Part shown: positions 41,802 through 51,759 of the stretch, in pieces
Layout of the letters: each line of letters starts with the position of its first letter
How positions within the stretch are numbered: position 1 is the stretch's first letter
DNA from: RGIG4034 sp045576455
Lineage (GTDB): Bacteria > Bacillota > Clostridia > Lachnospirales > Lachnospiraceae
Assembly: GCA_045576455.1 (NCBI GenBank)
Contig: JAZNGM010000010.1
Coordinates: forward strand, 1-64,000
Length of the DNA stretch: 64,000 bases
Reading direction: 5' to 3'
Position numbers and translations under genes: made by a program
Notes under the pieces: generated by a model
The model's input: the letters and a program-made list of their open reading frames with translations, nothing else
Told to the model about the DNA's origin: nothing
Database searches by the model: none

Positions 41802-42923
41802 ATGAATAAGAATTTGGAATGTCTTGAAGCAATATATAATGATGCGTTGTGGAATGCAACAAAATTAAAGCACAATGATGGCTCTTATGATGAAGCTTTG
41901 CGCTTGCATATGCGTAAGGAGAGCCAGAACAGGTGCTTTTTTTGTCCGGAATGCGGGGAAAATCTTATATTAAATGCAGGAAATATACGTGAGCCGTATT
42001 TCAGGCATTACGATGGCAGCGAGTGTGTTATGGCGGATATGAAGGAATATACCCATTCTTTTTATATAAGAGAACAGCTCTATAGTCTTGCAAAAAGAAG
42101 TTTTCCCAAGGCAACCATAACTAAATATGCCAAGGTTAAAAAGACGGAATACCGCACACAGATTTTGATTGAAGATATTCATTTAAAAATGGCACTGAAT
42201 TATGTTTCCGACAGTACAAAACTTGAACGGATAGAAAAAATGCAGGAAGCTTTTCTTGAAAACGGCATTATTCCGGTATGGTTCTGCCGCTATAGGAAAT
42301 CACACTTTGAAAAGATGACAACCGTGCAATATCAGGTGAGTTTGTTCAATAATATTTTAAAGTTTATTGATTTTCATGAGGACAAGCTTTATTTAAAAAA
42401 GTATGTGTATGATAAAGGAAAAGAAAACGTACTTTATAAAGAATACAGATTATCAGAGCAGTGGCTTGGCTTTTCGGGTGAATTCAAAAATAATTTTGCA
42501 AATCCGGAAAATGAAGTTTATGAAAAAGAAGTAAAGACAGCGTTTATTATCCGGCAAAAGGATATTGATTACGGACAAAAAATTTATGCCTTTTTGGAAG
42601 AACAGGGCATGCTTGAACCGGTATCGCAGGGGGAAAATATCTATTCATTATTTATCAAAATGAAGCACAAACCGGAAAATGAGGCCCTGGGGGCAGTTTA
42701 TATGGAATCTAAGGAGGAGGATTGGCTTCTTCCTAAATTTACCGGGTTAAAGGAAGAACGGGAAACAGCCCGCGCAATGCGAAGGGCATTGCTTGCTTAC
42801 GCGGATGAACAGACAAAAGCATGGGAGAAAGAAACAGAAGATAAGTTGGCTTCGTTAATTAAGTTGCTGTCATCCATGACGATAGCAGGAGATTGGGTTT
42901 TAATGGCGGAATATATTTCTTAG
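41802..42923 (+). CDS. CoiA-like protein
   Basis: 373 residues. The N-terminal region has a zinc-ribbon-like CPECGENL and a following FRHYDGSECV, then an alpha/beta segment with EYTHSFYIREQLY and ILIEDIHLKMALNY, which together resemble the restriction-like nuclease region of CoiA competence proteins. The C-terminal 150 residues are not recognised. No other competence gene is next to it. The assignment is by partial motif similarity. Confidence 0.6.
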   Translation: MNKNLECLEAIYNDALWNATKLKHNDGSYDEALRLHMRKESQNRCFFCPECGENLILNAGNIREPYFRHYDGSECVMADMKEYTHSFYIREQLYSLAKRSFPKATITKYAKVKKTEYRTQILIEDIHLKMALNYVSDSTKLERIEKMQEAFLENGIIPVWFCRYRKSHFEKMTTVQYQVSLFNNILKFIDFHEDKLYLKKYVYDKGKENVLYKEYRLSEQWLGFSGEFKNNFANPENEVYEKEVKTAFIIRQKDIDYGQKIYAFLEEQGMLEPVSQGENIYSLFIKMKHKPENEALGAVYMESKEEDWLLPKFTGLKEERETARAMRRALLAYADEQTKAWEKETEDKLASLIKLLSSMTIAGDWVLMAEYIS

Positions 42924-42943
42924 TCAAATAAACAAAAAAATAG

Positions 42944-42997
42944 TTGACAAATGATTTGAAAGTGATAGTATGAACATATGAACAGTTATTCATATGT
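42944..42997 (+). promoter_or_regulatory. Promoter and palindromic operator of the metal-efflux operon
   Basis: TTGACA (42944-42949), 16 bp, TAGTAT (42966-42971) with TG one base upstream. Immediately after lies ACATATGAA-CAGTTA-TTCATATGT (42974-42997), a perfect 9-bp inverted repeat of the ArsR/CadC operator type covering the expected start of transcription. Confidence 0.85.
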
Positions 42998-43032
42998 AAT
43001 GCTGTCACTTTATTTTTTAATAGGGAAATTTT

Positions 43033-43416
43033 ATGAAAGGCGGTGCAGAAGTGAAAATAAACAGAGCAGTTGCAGAGTGTTGTGAAGGTATGCATCAGCA
43101 TACAGTAAATCCTGATGATATAAGACAGGAGATGCCCGAAGAGGAAGTGTTATATGATCTTGCTGATTTTTTTAAGGTATTTTCAGACTCAACAAGAATA
43201 AAGATATTGTATAACTTAATGTATAGTGAGTTGTGTGTGTGTGATATTGCAGCGGCACTTAATATGGAACAATCCGCAGTGTCACATCAGTTAAGAACGC
43301 TTAAGCAGATGGACCTGGTGCGCAACAGACGTGAAGGAAAGGCGGTTTACTATTCACTGGCAGATGACCATATTAAGTTAATATTAAGCCAGGGTATGGA
43401 GCATGTACTGGAATAA
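43033..43416 (+). CDS. ArsR/CadC family metal-sensing repressor
   Basis: 127 residues. Winged helix-turn-helix with the alpha3N-type metal motif ELCVCD (residues about 71-76), AALNMEQSAVSHQL as recognition helix, and VRNRREGKAVYYSL as the wing. An N-terminal Cys pair (AECCEG) recalls CadC, which senses Cd2+, Pb2+ or Zn2+. The operator lies directly upstream, so the operon is probably self-repressed until metal binds. GTG 43051 is an alternative start. Confidence 0.88.
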   Translation: MKGGAEVKINRAVAECCEGMHQHTVNPDDIRQEMPEEEVLYDLADFFKVFSDSTRIKILYNLMYSELCVCDIAAALNMEQSAVSHQLRTLKQMDLVRNRREGKAVYYSLADDHIKLILSQGMEHVLE

Positions 43417-43459
43417 TAAATTATATAAAATAAATAGTAAATGAAAGAGGGATTAGAAT

Positions 43460-43681
43460 ATGAAGAAGACATATTTATTAGATGGATTGGATTGTGCAAA
43501 TTGTGCGGCAAAAATTGAAAACGGAATTTTAAAGATTGATGGTGTAACAATGTGTGTAGTCAATTTTATGACGCAGAAGATGGTGTTTGACGCAGAAGAT
43601 GCAGTGTATGATGCTGCTTTTACAGAAGCTAAAAAAGTAATTAAGAAAGTAGATTCTGATATTGTTATTAAGGAAAAATAA
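43460..43681 (+). CDS. Heavy-metal-associated (HMA) domain protein
   Basis: 73 residues, a single ferredoxin-like HMA domain with metal-binding CANC (GLDCANCAAKIE). It probably delivers metal to, or senses metal for, the P-type ATPase encoded 62 bp downstream, whose own N-terminus lacks such a domain. So the usual N-terminal HMA module is a separate polypeptide here. AAAGAGGG precedes the ATG. Confidence 0.88.
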   Translation: MKKTYLLDGLDCANCAAKIENGILKIDGVTMCVVNFMTQKMVFDAEDAVYDAAFTEAKKVIKKVDSDIVIKEK

Positions 43682-43743
43682 TACAAATAATACAAATAAT
43701 ACAAGTTGTAATCTACATAAATAACGGAAAGGCGTTGAAATAT

Positions 43744-45624
43744 ATGTCCAGGAAACTTAAAAAAAGATTATACAGAATTATTACGGGAATTGTGCTTCTC
43801 GGGGTATCTGTTGCAGTTACAACATTAGTAGATGGTATCCATTACATTTTAAAACTTATGATGTTTATGGTGCCATATCTTGTCAGCGGATATGACGTAG
43901 TATGGGGAGCTTTTAAGAATATAATAAAAGGACAGGTGTTTGATGAAAATTTCCTTATGTCAATTGCTACTATAGGAGCTTTTTTTGTTGGCGATTATCC
44001 GGAAGCAGTTGCCGTTATGCTGTTTTATCAGGTGGGAGAACTGTTCCAAAGCTATGCAGTGAACCGTTCAAGACGTTCCATTTCAGAACTTATGGATATA
44101 AGACCGGATGTGGCTTTTGTAAAAAGGGATAATGAAGTAACGGAAGTGGACCCTTCAGAAGTATTGTTAGGGGAAACCATTGTTGTAAAGCCGGGTGAGA
44201 AAATTCCACTCGACGGTGAAGTGGTTTTAGGAGAGACAACACTGGATACCAGGGCACTTACGGGAGAAAGTATTCCGAGAGAAGCGACAGCGAGCGATAA
44301 AGTAATCAGTGGCTGTGTTAACCTTACGGGTGTAATAGAAGTAAAAGTAGAAAAAGAATTTCAAGATTCCACAGTCAGCAAAATTCTGGAGCTGGTAGAA
44401 AATGCCGGTAACCGGAAAGCGCAGGTTGAAAACTTTATTACACGGTTTGCAAGATACTATACACCGCTGGTTGTTATTTTTGCGGCACTGCTGGCTGTAT
44501 TGCCGCCACTATTTGGATTTGGCAGTTTCAGGGAATGTATATACAGGGCATTAAGCTTTCTCGTAATTTCATGCCCGTGTGCACTTGTTATTTCTGTTCC
44601 GCTCAGCTTTTTCGGAGGAATCGGTGGTGCAGGACGGGCAGGTATTTTAGTAAAAGGAAGCAATTATCTGGAGGCGCTTGCCGATGCTAAAATAGTTGTT
44701 ATGGATAAGACGGGAACGTTAACAAAAGGTAATTTTGTCGTTACGGATATTGTGGTTATGCAGGATAAGACGTATACAGAGAATGAATTGCTTATTCTTG
44801 CGGGTAAGGTAGAGTATTATTCCAACCATCCGATATCCTGTTCTCTCATGGAAGCCTTAAAGGAAAAAACCGATTTTGATGTAGAAAGTACAAAAGGCGT
44901 AACGGATGTTAGGGAACTAGCAGGATTCGGTATGGAAGCATCCGTTGACGGCAAGAAAGTTTATGTCGGTAATGCCAAGCTCATGGAACAGAATGCTATT
45001 GACTATTTAAAGGTAAACGTAGCAGGAACCGTTATTCATGTTGCAATGGAAAAAGAGTATCTGGGTTATATACTTGTCAGGGATGAGATTAAGCCGGATG
45101 CAAAAGAAGCAATAAAATCGTTAAAAGCATCGGGAATTAATAAAGTGATTATGCTGACCGGTGACAGAAAAGAAATTGCTTCAAGTGTTGCCGATGAACT
45201 TAGTTTAGATGAGTATTACAGTGATTTGCTTCCGATAGATAAAGTTAATAAAGTGGAAGCTTTGCTTAAGGATAATAAAGGGAAAGATAAGCTGATATTT
45301 GTCGGGGATGGCATCAATGATGCACCGGTACTTGCAAGAGCCGATATTGGTATTGCGATGGGCGGTCTGGGTGCAGATGCCGCAATAGAAGCAGCAGACG
45401 TAGTGATTATGACGGATGAACCGTCAAAAATCAGTCAGGTAATGCGGATTGCATGGAAGACGCTTTCTATAGTAAAACAAAATATATTCTTTGCCCTTTT
45501 TGTAAAAGGAATTGTACTTATACTTGCTGCATTGGGATATGCATCCATGTGGGCAGCAGTATTTGCAGATGTCGGTGTGGCCGTTATTGCTATATTAAAT
45601 GCGATGCGGGCAATGCGTTATTAA
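43744..45624 (+). CDS. P1B-type heavy-metal-translocating ATPase (ZntA/CadA-like)
   Basis: About 626 residues. Motifs: GEKIPLDG and LTGES in the actuator, SCPCALVISVP in the sixth helix (CPC metal site), DKTGTLTKG phosphorylation site, HP motif in SNHPIS, and GDGINDAPVLA. A conserved Asp region in the last helix (ADVGVAVIAILNA) fits the Zn2+/Cd2+/Pb2+ subgroup. No N-terminal HMA domain (encoded separately upstream). ATG 43744 is preferred to TTG 43735 on spacing from GGAAAGG. Confidence 0.93.
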   Translation: MSRKLKKRLYRIITGIVLLGVSVAVTTLVDGIHYILKLMMFMVPYLVSGYDVVWGAFKNIIKGQVFDENFLMSIATIGAFFVGDYPEAVAVMLFYQVGELFQSYAVNRSRRSISELMDIRPDVAFVKRDNEVTEVDPSEVLLGETIVVKPGEKIPLDGEVVLGETTLDTRALTGESIPREATASDKVISGCVNLTGVIEVKVEKEFQDSTVSKILELVENAGNRKAQVENFITRFARYYTPLVVIFAALLAVLPPLFGFGSFRECIYRALSFLVISCPCALVISVPLSFFGGIGGAGRAGILVKGSNYLEALADAKIVVMDKTGTLTKGNFVVTDIVVMQDKTYTENELLILAGKVEYYSNHPISCSLMEALKEKTDFDVESTKGVTDVRELAGFGMEASVDGKKVYVGNAKLMEQNAIDYLKVNVAGTVIHVAMEKEYLGYILVRDEIKPDAKEAIKSLKASGINKVIMLTGDRKEIASSVADELSLDEYYSDLLPIDKVNKVEALLKDNKGKDKLIFVGDGINDAPVLARADIGIAMGGLGADAAIEAADVVIMTDEPSKISQVMRIAWKTLSIVKQNIFFALFVKGIVLILAALGYASMWAAVFADVGVAVIAILNAMRAMRY

Positions 45625-45643
45625 GAAATCTAAGAGGTAAATT

Positions 45644-46234
45644 ATGTACGATAAGATAATTACACTTGCATTAATGGCAGCTTTTTACAGCTGCTATTTT
45701 GCTAAAATGATGAGTCAGAAAAAGAAGGGAATAACGACAAACCAGCTTGGAAAAGGGAAAAAGGGTGCTACCCGGTTCATAGAGATTGCCTTGAAAATAA
45801 TTACATGCTTACTTCCTGTAATACAAATATGCAGTATTTTCGTATTCGATAGAAAAGAAGGGAATGTGCAGTTTGTTTTGGGTATAACCGGTATGGCTTT
45901 GACGGCAACCGGGGTTCTTTTCTTTATTCTTTCGGTATTACAAATGAAGGATAACTGGCGTGCCGGTGTACAGCGGGAAGAAAAGACCAATTTGGTAACG
46001 ACCGGTATTTATTCAATTAGCCGGAATCCTGCTTTTGTGGGATTTGAGTTTATGTACGCAGGCATTTTATGTACATTCTTTAATATATATTTGTGTGCTG
46101 CTACTGTATTGGCACTGGTACTGTTTCATCTGCAGATAGTGAAAGTGGAGGAAGTATTTTTGGAGGAAGCTTTTTCGGAAGAATACTATTTATATAAGAA
46201 AAAGGTTTTCAGATATTTAGGATGCTCTAAATAA
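45644..46234 (+). CDS. Isoprenylcysteine carboxyl methyltransferase-like membrane protein
   Basis: 196 residues with about five hydrophobic segments. The C-terminal half has LVTTGIYSISRNPAFVGF followed by a hydrophobic pair and EEVFLEEAFSEEYYLYKKKVFRYL (in outline), the signature of the ICMT/PEMT family of small membrane methyltransferases. Bacterial substrates are mostly unknown. Starts 19 bp after the metal ATPase, so it may belong to the same operon. Confidence 0.82.
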   Translation: MYDKIITLALMAAFYSCYFAKMMSQKKKGITTNQLGKGKKGATRFIEIALKIITCLLPVIQICSIFVFDRKEGNVQFVLGITGMALTATGVLFFILSVLQMKDNWRAGVQREEKTNLVTTGIYSISRNPAFVGFEFMYAGILCTFFNIYLCAATVLALVLFHLQIVKVEEVFLEEAFSEEYYLYKKKVFRYLGCSK

Positions 46235-46354
46235 TGCATACAGTTGCGAAAAAGGTATGAGTTTGGTAAAATTTATCTAAGTAAGTCTGCATATAGCAGA
46301 AGGATTTTTTTCATGCCGAGAAAACAGAGTGAAAAGTACATAGGAGGAAGCGTA

Positions 46355-48430
46355 ATGCGTAAAAAACTTTTATTAGTAATAGCTGTTACGATGCTTAGCT
46401 TATTGACAGCATGTGGTTCAGAACCAAAGGGAAAAAGTGACCTGCCGACAGAACCAACAGCAGGTATTGGAAAAACAGATAAAGACAGATTCGATAAGGA
46501 CAAAGTGGATACGATAAAAGAAGATGCAGATAATGCAGGAGCAGACAGCACGCAGTCAAATCAAGAGGATGTCAGCCATAATGATGCTGCTAAGCCGGAT
46601 AAAGAACCTGCTAATACAGATGAACCCCAAGATGAGCCGGTAAAGGAGCCGGAAACACCTGAAGAGCCTGAGGAAACAATCATCCCGGAACCAATGCCGG
46701 TGTTTACTTATGAAACAGTAGAGGGGGGCATAATTATCAAAGGCATTGATAATACCTCTGTTACAGAGATTGTAATTCCGGATGTATTGGATGGATATCC
46801 GGTTATAGGCATATCAAAGGATGCATTTGTAAACTGTACCAATATTGAACATATCGTTGTGGATGAGAAGAACACGGCATTGACTTCAAAAGCGGCAGAC
46901 GGGACGGAGTGTAATGCGGTTATCAGTATTGCAGAGAATAAACTGGTGCTGGGTTGTGTAAACACAGTAATTCCTGAAACAGTAAAAGTAATTGCAGAGT
47001 ACGCGTTTGCGGGAATTGAGATTACAAAGGTTGTGATTCCGGCTACGGTAGAAAAAATAGAAGCGCGTGCATTTGAAGGGTGTAAGTTGCTGGAAGAAGT
47101 AGTTATAGAGGGATCGACATTATTTGATAACTTCTCGTTTTTATACTGTGATGCAATAAAAAATGTGACTTTATCATCAGCATGTATGGATGTCGGCATT
47201 GAGAAACTTTTTTATGCCAATAACCTTACAAGTATTACTATATTAGAGGGAATACAAAAACTGAAAAGCGGAATGTTTTCAAAGTGTACCGCTTTGAAAG
47301 AGTTACATATTCCTGCGAGTGTCGTATTGATAGATCCGGATACATTAAAAGACCTGCCTTTAGAAAATATTACAATAGCAGATGATAATTCTTTTTATAC
47401 TACAAAAGATGCAGACGGAAATGAGTGCTATGCGGTTTTTGACAAGGTGGAAAAGAAATTGGTTGCAGGAACGTCCAACACTGTAATACCAAGTGAAATA
47501 ACAAGTATAGCAGATTATGCATTTTGTGGCCGGAATATGCAGGAATTCGTAATTCCGGATACGGTTGAAAGTATTGGAAGCAAACCGTTTTCTTATGTAG
47601 AAAAATTGACAGTATCAGCAAATACGTGGTTTATAAGTAATGTGAAAGGCAATTTTGTTTCGGAATTGATACTTACCGGAACCTATAACGGCGCTATTCC
47701 AGGGCAGGCATTTGAGGACTTTTCGATACTTACGGATGTGAAACTGCCAGAGGGCATAACGGCTATTGGTTTAAATGCATTTGCGGGGTGCCACAGTCTT
47801 ACAAATGTTACAATACCGGAGGGTGTAACGGAAATTGGTGGCATGGCATTTAATGAATGCAGCAGTCTTGTGAGTGTTACAATACCGGAGAGCGTAACGG
47901 TTATTGGAAGATCTGCATTTGTAGGATGTAACAATCTTACAAGTGTTATAATACCGGCCGGTGTAACGGCAATTAATGAATATACATTTCAGAGTTGCAG
48001 CAACCTTACAAGTGTTACAATACCGGAGAGCGTAACGGTTATTGGAGACTATGCATTTAAGGATTGTAGTAACCTTACGGATGTGAAAATCCCGGAAGGT
48101 GTAACAACCATTGGTACGCGGGCATTTTATGGATGCAGTAGTCTTACGAGTATCGAAATTCCAAAGAGCGTAACGGTAATGGGGAATCACCTGTTTCCTT
48201 TCTGTACCAACCTTACGGAAGTGAGAATATTAGGAAATATCACTGGCATTGGTGATGCTGTATTTTATGGATGTAGCAATCTTTCAAGTATAGAAATACC
48301 GGAAAGTGTAACATCTATTCATAGAACGGCATTTGAAGATTGTGCGAATATCAGTATTATCTATGCAAAAGAAGGTTCTTATGCTGCAAACTGGGGCAAA
48401 GATAAAGGATATCGTGTTATAGAACCTTGA
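46355..48430 (+). CDS. Large BspA-type leucine-rich repeat lipoprotein
   Basis: 691 residues from ATG 46355, which follows TAGGAGG; the longer frame from 46244 is unlikely. Lipoprotein signal with lipobox LTAC near residue 19, an acidic/Pro-rich linker (residues about 25-110), and then many LRR_5 repeats. The C-terminal repeats are regular 23-residue units (AFxxCSNLTSVTIPESVTVIG), visible as a 69-bp DNA period between about 47740 and 48330. Such surface proteins bind host or bacterial ligands. A related smaller lipoprotein occurs at 20396. Confidence 0.9.
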   Translation: MRKKLLLVIAVTMLSLLTACGSEPKGKSDLPTEPTAGIGKTDKDRFDKDKVDTIKEDADNAGADSTQSNQEDVSHNDAAKPDKEPANTDEPQDEPVKEPETPEEPEETIIPEPMPVFTYETVEGGIIIKGIDNTSVTEIVIPDVLDGYPVIGISKDAFVNCTNIEHIVVDEKNTALTSKAADGTECNAVISIAENKLVLGCVNTVIPETVKVIAEYAFAGIEITKVVIPATVEKIEARAFEGCKLLEEVVIEGSTLFDNFSFLYCDAIKNVTLSSACMDVGIEKLFYANNLTSITILEGIQKLKSGMFSKCTALKELHIPASVVLIDPDTLKDLPLENITIADDNSFYTTKDADGNECYAVFDKVEKKLVAGTSNTVIPSEITSIADYAFCGRNMQEFVIPDTVESIGSKPFSYVEKLTVSANTWFISNVKGNFVSELILTGTYNGAIPGQAFEDFSILTDVKLPEGITAIGLNAFAGCHSLTNVTIPEGVTEIGGMAFNECSSLVSVTIPESVTVIGRSAFVGCNNLTSVIIPAGVTAINEYTFQSCSNLTSVTIPESVTVIGDYAFKDCSNLTDVKIPEGVTTIGTRAFYGCSSLTSIEIPKSVTVMGNHLFPFCTNLTEVRILGNITGIGDAVFYGCSNLSSIEIPESVTSIHRTAFEDCANISIIYAKEGSYAANWGKDKGYRVIEP

Positions 48431-48484
48431 TAATGTGGCGGAAGTGATAGATAGTTGATTCAAAAAATGTAAATAACGACTATA

Positions 48485-48527
48485 AAAAAGCCTTTACACT
48501 TTTTACTATGAAGTGTAAAGGCTTTTG
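48485..48527. terminator. Bidirectional terminator between the BspA-like gene and glyA
   Basis: AAAAGCCTTTACACTT pairs with AAGTGTAAAGGCTTTT; A-rich on one side and T-rich on the other. Confidence 0.85.
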
Positions 48528-48560
48528 TTATTTATGTAGTTATTAAACTGTAAAGATCAA

Positions 48561-49799
48561 TTAGATTAATGGATATTTAGCAGTAAGGGCATCTACGTTA
48601 GCACGTGCTTTTGGGATGCCTTCTTCTTTTTCTTTTACTACATAAGCGATAGCTTCTGCAATCTTATCCATGTCTTCAACCTTCATACCACGGGATGTAA
48701 CTGCAGGTGTACCAAGACGGATACCGCTGGTTACGAATGGTGACTTAGGATCGTTAGGGATAGTGTTCTTGTTAGCAGTAATATGTGCTTCATCAAGCCA
48801 TTTCTCAACTTCCTTACCGGTTAAGTCATAAGTAGTAAGATCCATTAACATTAAGTGGTTATCTGTTCCACCGGAAACAATCTTGATACCGCGTTCGATA
48901 AGTCCCTTGCAAAGAGCCTGAGCGTTATCTACGATACCCTGCTGATATTCCTTGAATGCAGGAGAGAGTGCTTCTTCGAAGCAGACAGCTTTAGCAGCGA
49001 TAACATGCATAAGCGGACCGCCCTGAATTCCAGGGAAAATAGCTTTGTTGAAGTTATATTTTTCAGCAGCCTCTTTGTTGGCAAGAATTAATCCGCCACG
49101 AGGACCACGTAATGTCTTATGGGTAGTTGTAGTAACTACGTCAGCATATGGTATTGGTGATGGGTGAAGACCTGCAGCTACAAGACCTGCAATATGAGCC
49201 ATATCTACCATGAGTACAGCACCTACTTCATCTGCCACTTCACGGAATTTCTTGAAATCTATAGTTCTTGCATAAGCACTTGCGCCGGCAATAATCATTT
49301 TCGGTTTGCATTCAAGTGCGATAGCACGTAATTCATCATAATCGATAAATCCTTCATCATTAACACCGTAAGGAACGATATTGAACCATTTACCGGACAT
49401 ATTAACCGGGCTTCCGTGTGTTAAGTGACCGCCGTGAGCAAGGTTCATACCCATTAATGTGTCGCCGGGATTAAGAATGGCAAACTGAACTGCCATATTA
49501 GCCTGAGCACCTGAGTGTGCCTGAACATTAGCGTAATCACATCCGAATAACTTCTTAGCACGTTCGATTGCAAGATTTTCTACAACATCTACGCAATCAC
49601 ATCCACCGTAATATCTTTTTCCGGGATAACCTTCAGCATATTTATTGGTAAGCGGACTTCCCATAGCTGCCATAACAGCTTTACTTACCCAGTTTTCAGA
49701 AGCAATCAATTCGATATGACTGTTCTGTCTGTTCTGTTCGTCTACGATTGCCTGTGCAATTTCAGGATCTACATTGCGTAATTCTTCTAAAGAATACAT
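48561..49799 (-). CDS. glyA: Serine hydroxymethyltransferase
   Basis: 412 residues. PLP enzyme interconverting serine and glycine with tetrahydrofolate. Motifs: ASENWVSKAV near residue 35, EGYPGKRYYGGC, HSGAQANMAV, DMAHIAGLVAAG, and the PLP-lysine VVTTTTHKTLRGPRGG near residue 225. GGAGGTTATGTC precedes the start on the minus strand. Monocistronic. Confidence 0.97.
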   Translation of the reverse strand: MYSLEELRNVDPEIAQAIVDEQNRQNSHIELIASENWVSKAVMAAMGSPLTNKYAEGYPGKRYYGGCDCVDVVENLAIERAKKLFGCDYANVQAHSGAQANMAVQFAILNPGDTLMGMNLAHGGHLTHGSPVNMSGKWFNIVPYGVNDEGFIDYDELRAIALECKPKMIIAGASAYARTIDFKKFREVADEVGAVLMVDMAHIAGLVAAGLHPSPIPYADVVTTTTHKTLRGPRGGLILANKEAAEKYNFNKAIFPGIQGGPLMHVIAAKAVCFEEALSPAFKEYQQGIVDNAQALCKGLIERGIKIVSGGTDNHLMLMDLTTYDLTGKEVEKWLDEAHITANKNTIPNDPKSPFVTSGIRLGTPAVTSRGMKVEDMDKIAEAIAYVVKEKEEGIPKARANVDALTAKYPLI

Positions 49800-49971
49800 G
49801 ACATAACCTCCGTTAAGTAATTGTGTTTGAAGGCATTATAGCACAATGCAGGGCACTTTTGAATATCTATTTTTAAATAATTATTAACAAAGGTTTACGA
49901 TATCTTCATTTTCTGATAAAATATTTGTATTATGCGTTAGATGAGCTTGTTTTGTTGAGGCAGGAGGAAGT

Positions 49972-50916
49972 ATGTATCATATTATTGTGAATCCGGCATC
50001 CAAGTCCGGTAAAGGTAACAAGATATGGGACAAAGTCGAACTGGCATTAAAAAATGCGAAGGCAGACTACCGGGTACATTTTACAAAAGCAGAAGGAGAT
50101 GCGTTACTTTTTGCTAAAGAGCTTACTACCGATATCGATGATTACGTGAATCTTATCGTTCTTGGCGGTGACGGTACCATGAATGAAATAGTAAATGGTA
50201 TTGTTGATTTTGATAAGACACGGGTGGGATATATACCTACCGGTTCAAGTAATGATTTTGCAAGAGATGTGAAGCTTATAAAAGAACCGAAGGCAGCCAT
50301 AGAACTGATTCTTGAAGGTAAACATATGAAGAATATGGATATAGGGCAGGTGACCTATGAAAAAGTATCCCCAGAAGCTACGGAAACGGTATCTAAAAAG
50401 TTTGTCGTAAGTAGCGGAATCGGTTTTGATGCGGCAGTATGTGAAGAAGTTCATCATTCAAAATTAAAGAAAGTATTTAATAAAATAAGGCTTGGAAAAT
50501 TAGTATATGTAGGTGTGGCTGTCAGAAATTTGCTCGGCGGCGATACCAGTCCGTGTAAGATTTATATTGATGACAAAGAGCCGGTTATTTTACCAAAGTT
50601 TTTATTTATTGCCAATATGGTTCATAAGTATGAGGGCGGTGGGTTTAAGTTTTGTCCGGATGCCGATTATACGGATGATGCTTTGGATGTATGTGCGGTA
50701 GGTGCTTTGACAAGAAGACGGTGTTTCAGGATTTTACCTACGGCATATAGCGGTAAGCATGTTAAGTTTAAAGGAATAGATATGTACAAGGCAAAAAAGG
50801 TCAGGGTGGAGACAGACACGCCGTTATATCTGCATACCGATGGAGAAGTATGCGGCAAAACCGCACGCGTGGAATTTATTTCTTTACCATCAAAGTTGCA
50901 TCTGTTTTGTAAATAA
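49972..50916 (+). CDS. Diacylglycerol/lipid kinase family protein (DagK/YegS-like)
   Basis: 314 residues. Catalytic motifs: IIVNPASKSGKG at the N-terminus, LIVLGGDGTMNEIVNG (GGDGT nucleotide loop, residues about 64-69), IPTGSSNDFARD, and a C-terminal beta-sandwich with LYLHTDGE. Phosphorylates diacylglycerol or related lipids at the membrane. AGGAGGA precedes the ATG. The following PAP2-like gene, 22 bp away, suggests a joint role in lipid phosphate turnover. Confidence 0.92.
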   Translation: MYHIIVNPASKSGKGNKIWDKVELALKNAKADYRVHFTKAEGDALLFAKELTTDIDDYVNLIVLGGDGTMNEIVNGIVDFDKTRVGYIPTGSSNDFARDVKLIKEPKAAIELILEGKHMKNMDIGQVTYEKVSPEATETVSKKFVVSSGIGFDAAVCEEVHHSKLKKVFNKIRLGKLVYVGVAVRNLLGGDTSPCKIYIDDKEPVILPKFLFIANMVHKYEGGGFKFCPDADYTDDALDVCAVGALTRRRCFRILPTAYSGKHVKFKGIDMYKAKKVRVETDTPLYLHTDGEVCGKTARVEFISLPSKLHLFCK

Positions 50917-50938
50917 TAATGAGGAACGGGGATTTCTG

Positions 50939-51586
50939 ATGAAAGACTTTATTAAGAAATACAAACACGGTATACCGATTATTGTATATATGATAGTTTA
51001 TCTTATTATCTTTTTTGTCATAGAAAGAGTGGAAGTAGATAATTATACCATTATTCATTTGCCTATAGATGATAAAATTCCGTTTATTGAATATTTTATT
51101 GTTCCATATACGATGTGGTTTATGTATGTGGCAGTATTTGTGGCTGTAATGGTCTTTTTTGATAAGGATGAATACACAAGACTGTTTACGACATTGGTTA
51201 CGGGTATGACCTTATTTCTTATTGTTTCAACCCTGTGGCCGAACATGCATGAACTTAGGGCACAAGCAGATTTATCCGGAAACAGTATTTTTGTACAGAT
51301 GATAAGAGATTTATATGAGACAGATACACCGACAAACCTGATTCCGAGTATTCATGTATATAATTCCATTATGATTCATGTTGCCGTAATGCATTCTTCA
51401 TTCATGAAGAAACATAAAGTGATTACATGGATTTCAGGTATATTATGTACGTTGATTGTACTTTCTACCATGTTTATTAAGCAGCATTCAATTATTGATG
51501 TTATTGTAGCGATAGTGCTTGCAGTGGTTATGTATTTTGCAGTGTATGTAGGTAAGCTTAATTTCTTTAAGTTCAGACGTAAGTAA
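50939..51586 (+). CDS. PAP2-superfamily-like membrane protein
   Basis: 215 residues from ATG 50939 (the frame open from 50840 overlaps the previous gene). About six hydrophobic segments. The PAP2/inositol phosphotransferase-like signature is present as NLIPSIHVYNSIM and MFIKQHSIIDV (His and Asp). The arginine of the classical first PAP2 motif is not obvious, so activity is uncertain. Context next to a lipid kinase favours lipid phosphate metabolism. Confidence 0.75.
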   Translation: MKDFIKKYKHGIPIIVYMIVYLIIFFVIERVEVDNYTIIHLPIDDKIPFIEYFIVPYTMWFMYVAVFVAVMVFFDKDEYTRLFTTLVTGMTLFLIVSTLWPNMHELRAQADLSGNSIFVQMIRDLYETDTPTNLIPSIHVYNSIMIHVAVMHSSFMKKHKVITWISGILCTLIVLSTMFIKQHSIIDVIVAIVLAVVMYFAVYVGKLNFFKFRRK

Positions 51587-51686
51587 AATTTGAGAAAAGA
51601 TGTAAATTTAAAAGGTTGCAATAAGCTTTTGGATATGTTATAGTCTAACCTATCTACTGAAAGACATATTTAAAGAGGATAAAATA

Positions 51687-51746
51687 TGGGCACATTTTAT
51701 TTGAACAGCTTAAGACGCAGAGAAAGAAGACGTAAGCTCTTGTAAT
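51687..51746 (+). CDS. Arg-rich leader peptide upstream of argS
   Basis: A 19-codon ORF with AGAGGA 7 bp before its ATG encodes MGTFYLNSLRRRERRRKLL, with six arginine codons in a run of eight. It lies about 215 bp before argS and is followed by an attenuator-like RNA structure. Arg-rich composition before an arginyl-tRNA synthetase gene is what ribosome-mediated attenuation would need. The frame depends on the exact base count around 51720, so the end may shift by one base and the ORF should be rechecked against the raw sequence. Confidence 0.55.
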
Positions 51747-51759
51747 CATTGTTTATTTT

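Noticed and set aside
42974..42997. Operator palindrome as a terminator
   Set aside because: No T run follows and it sits at the transcription start of the ArsR operon.
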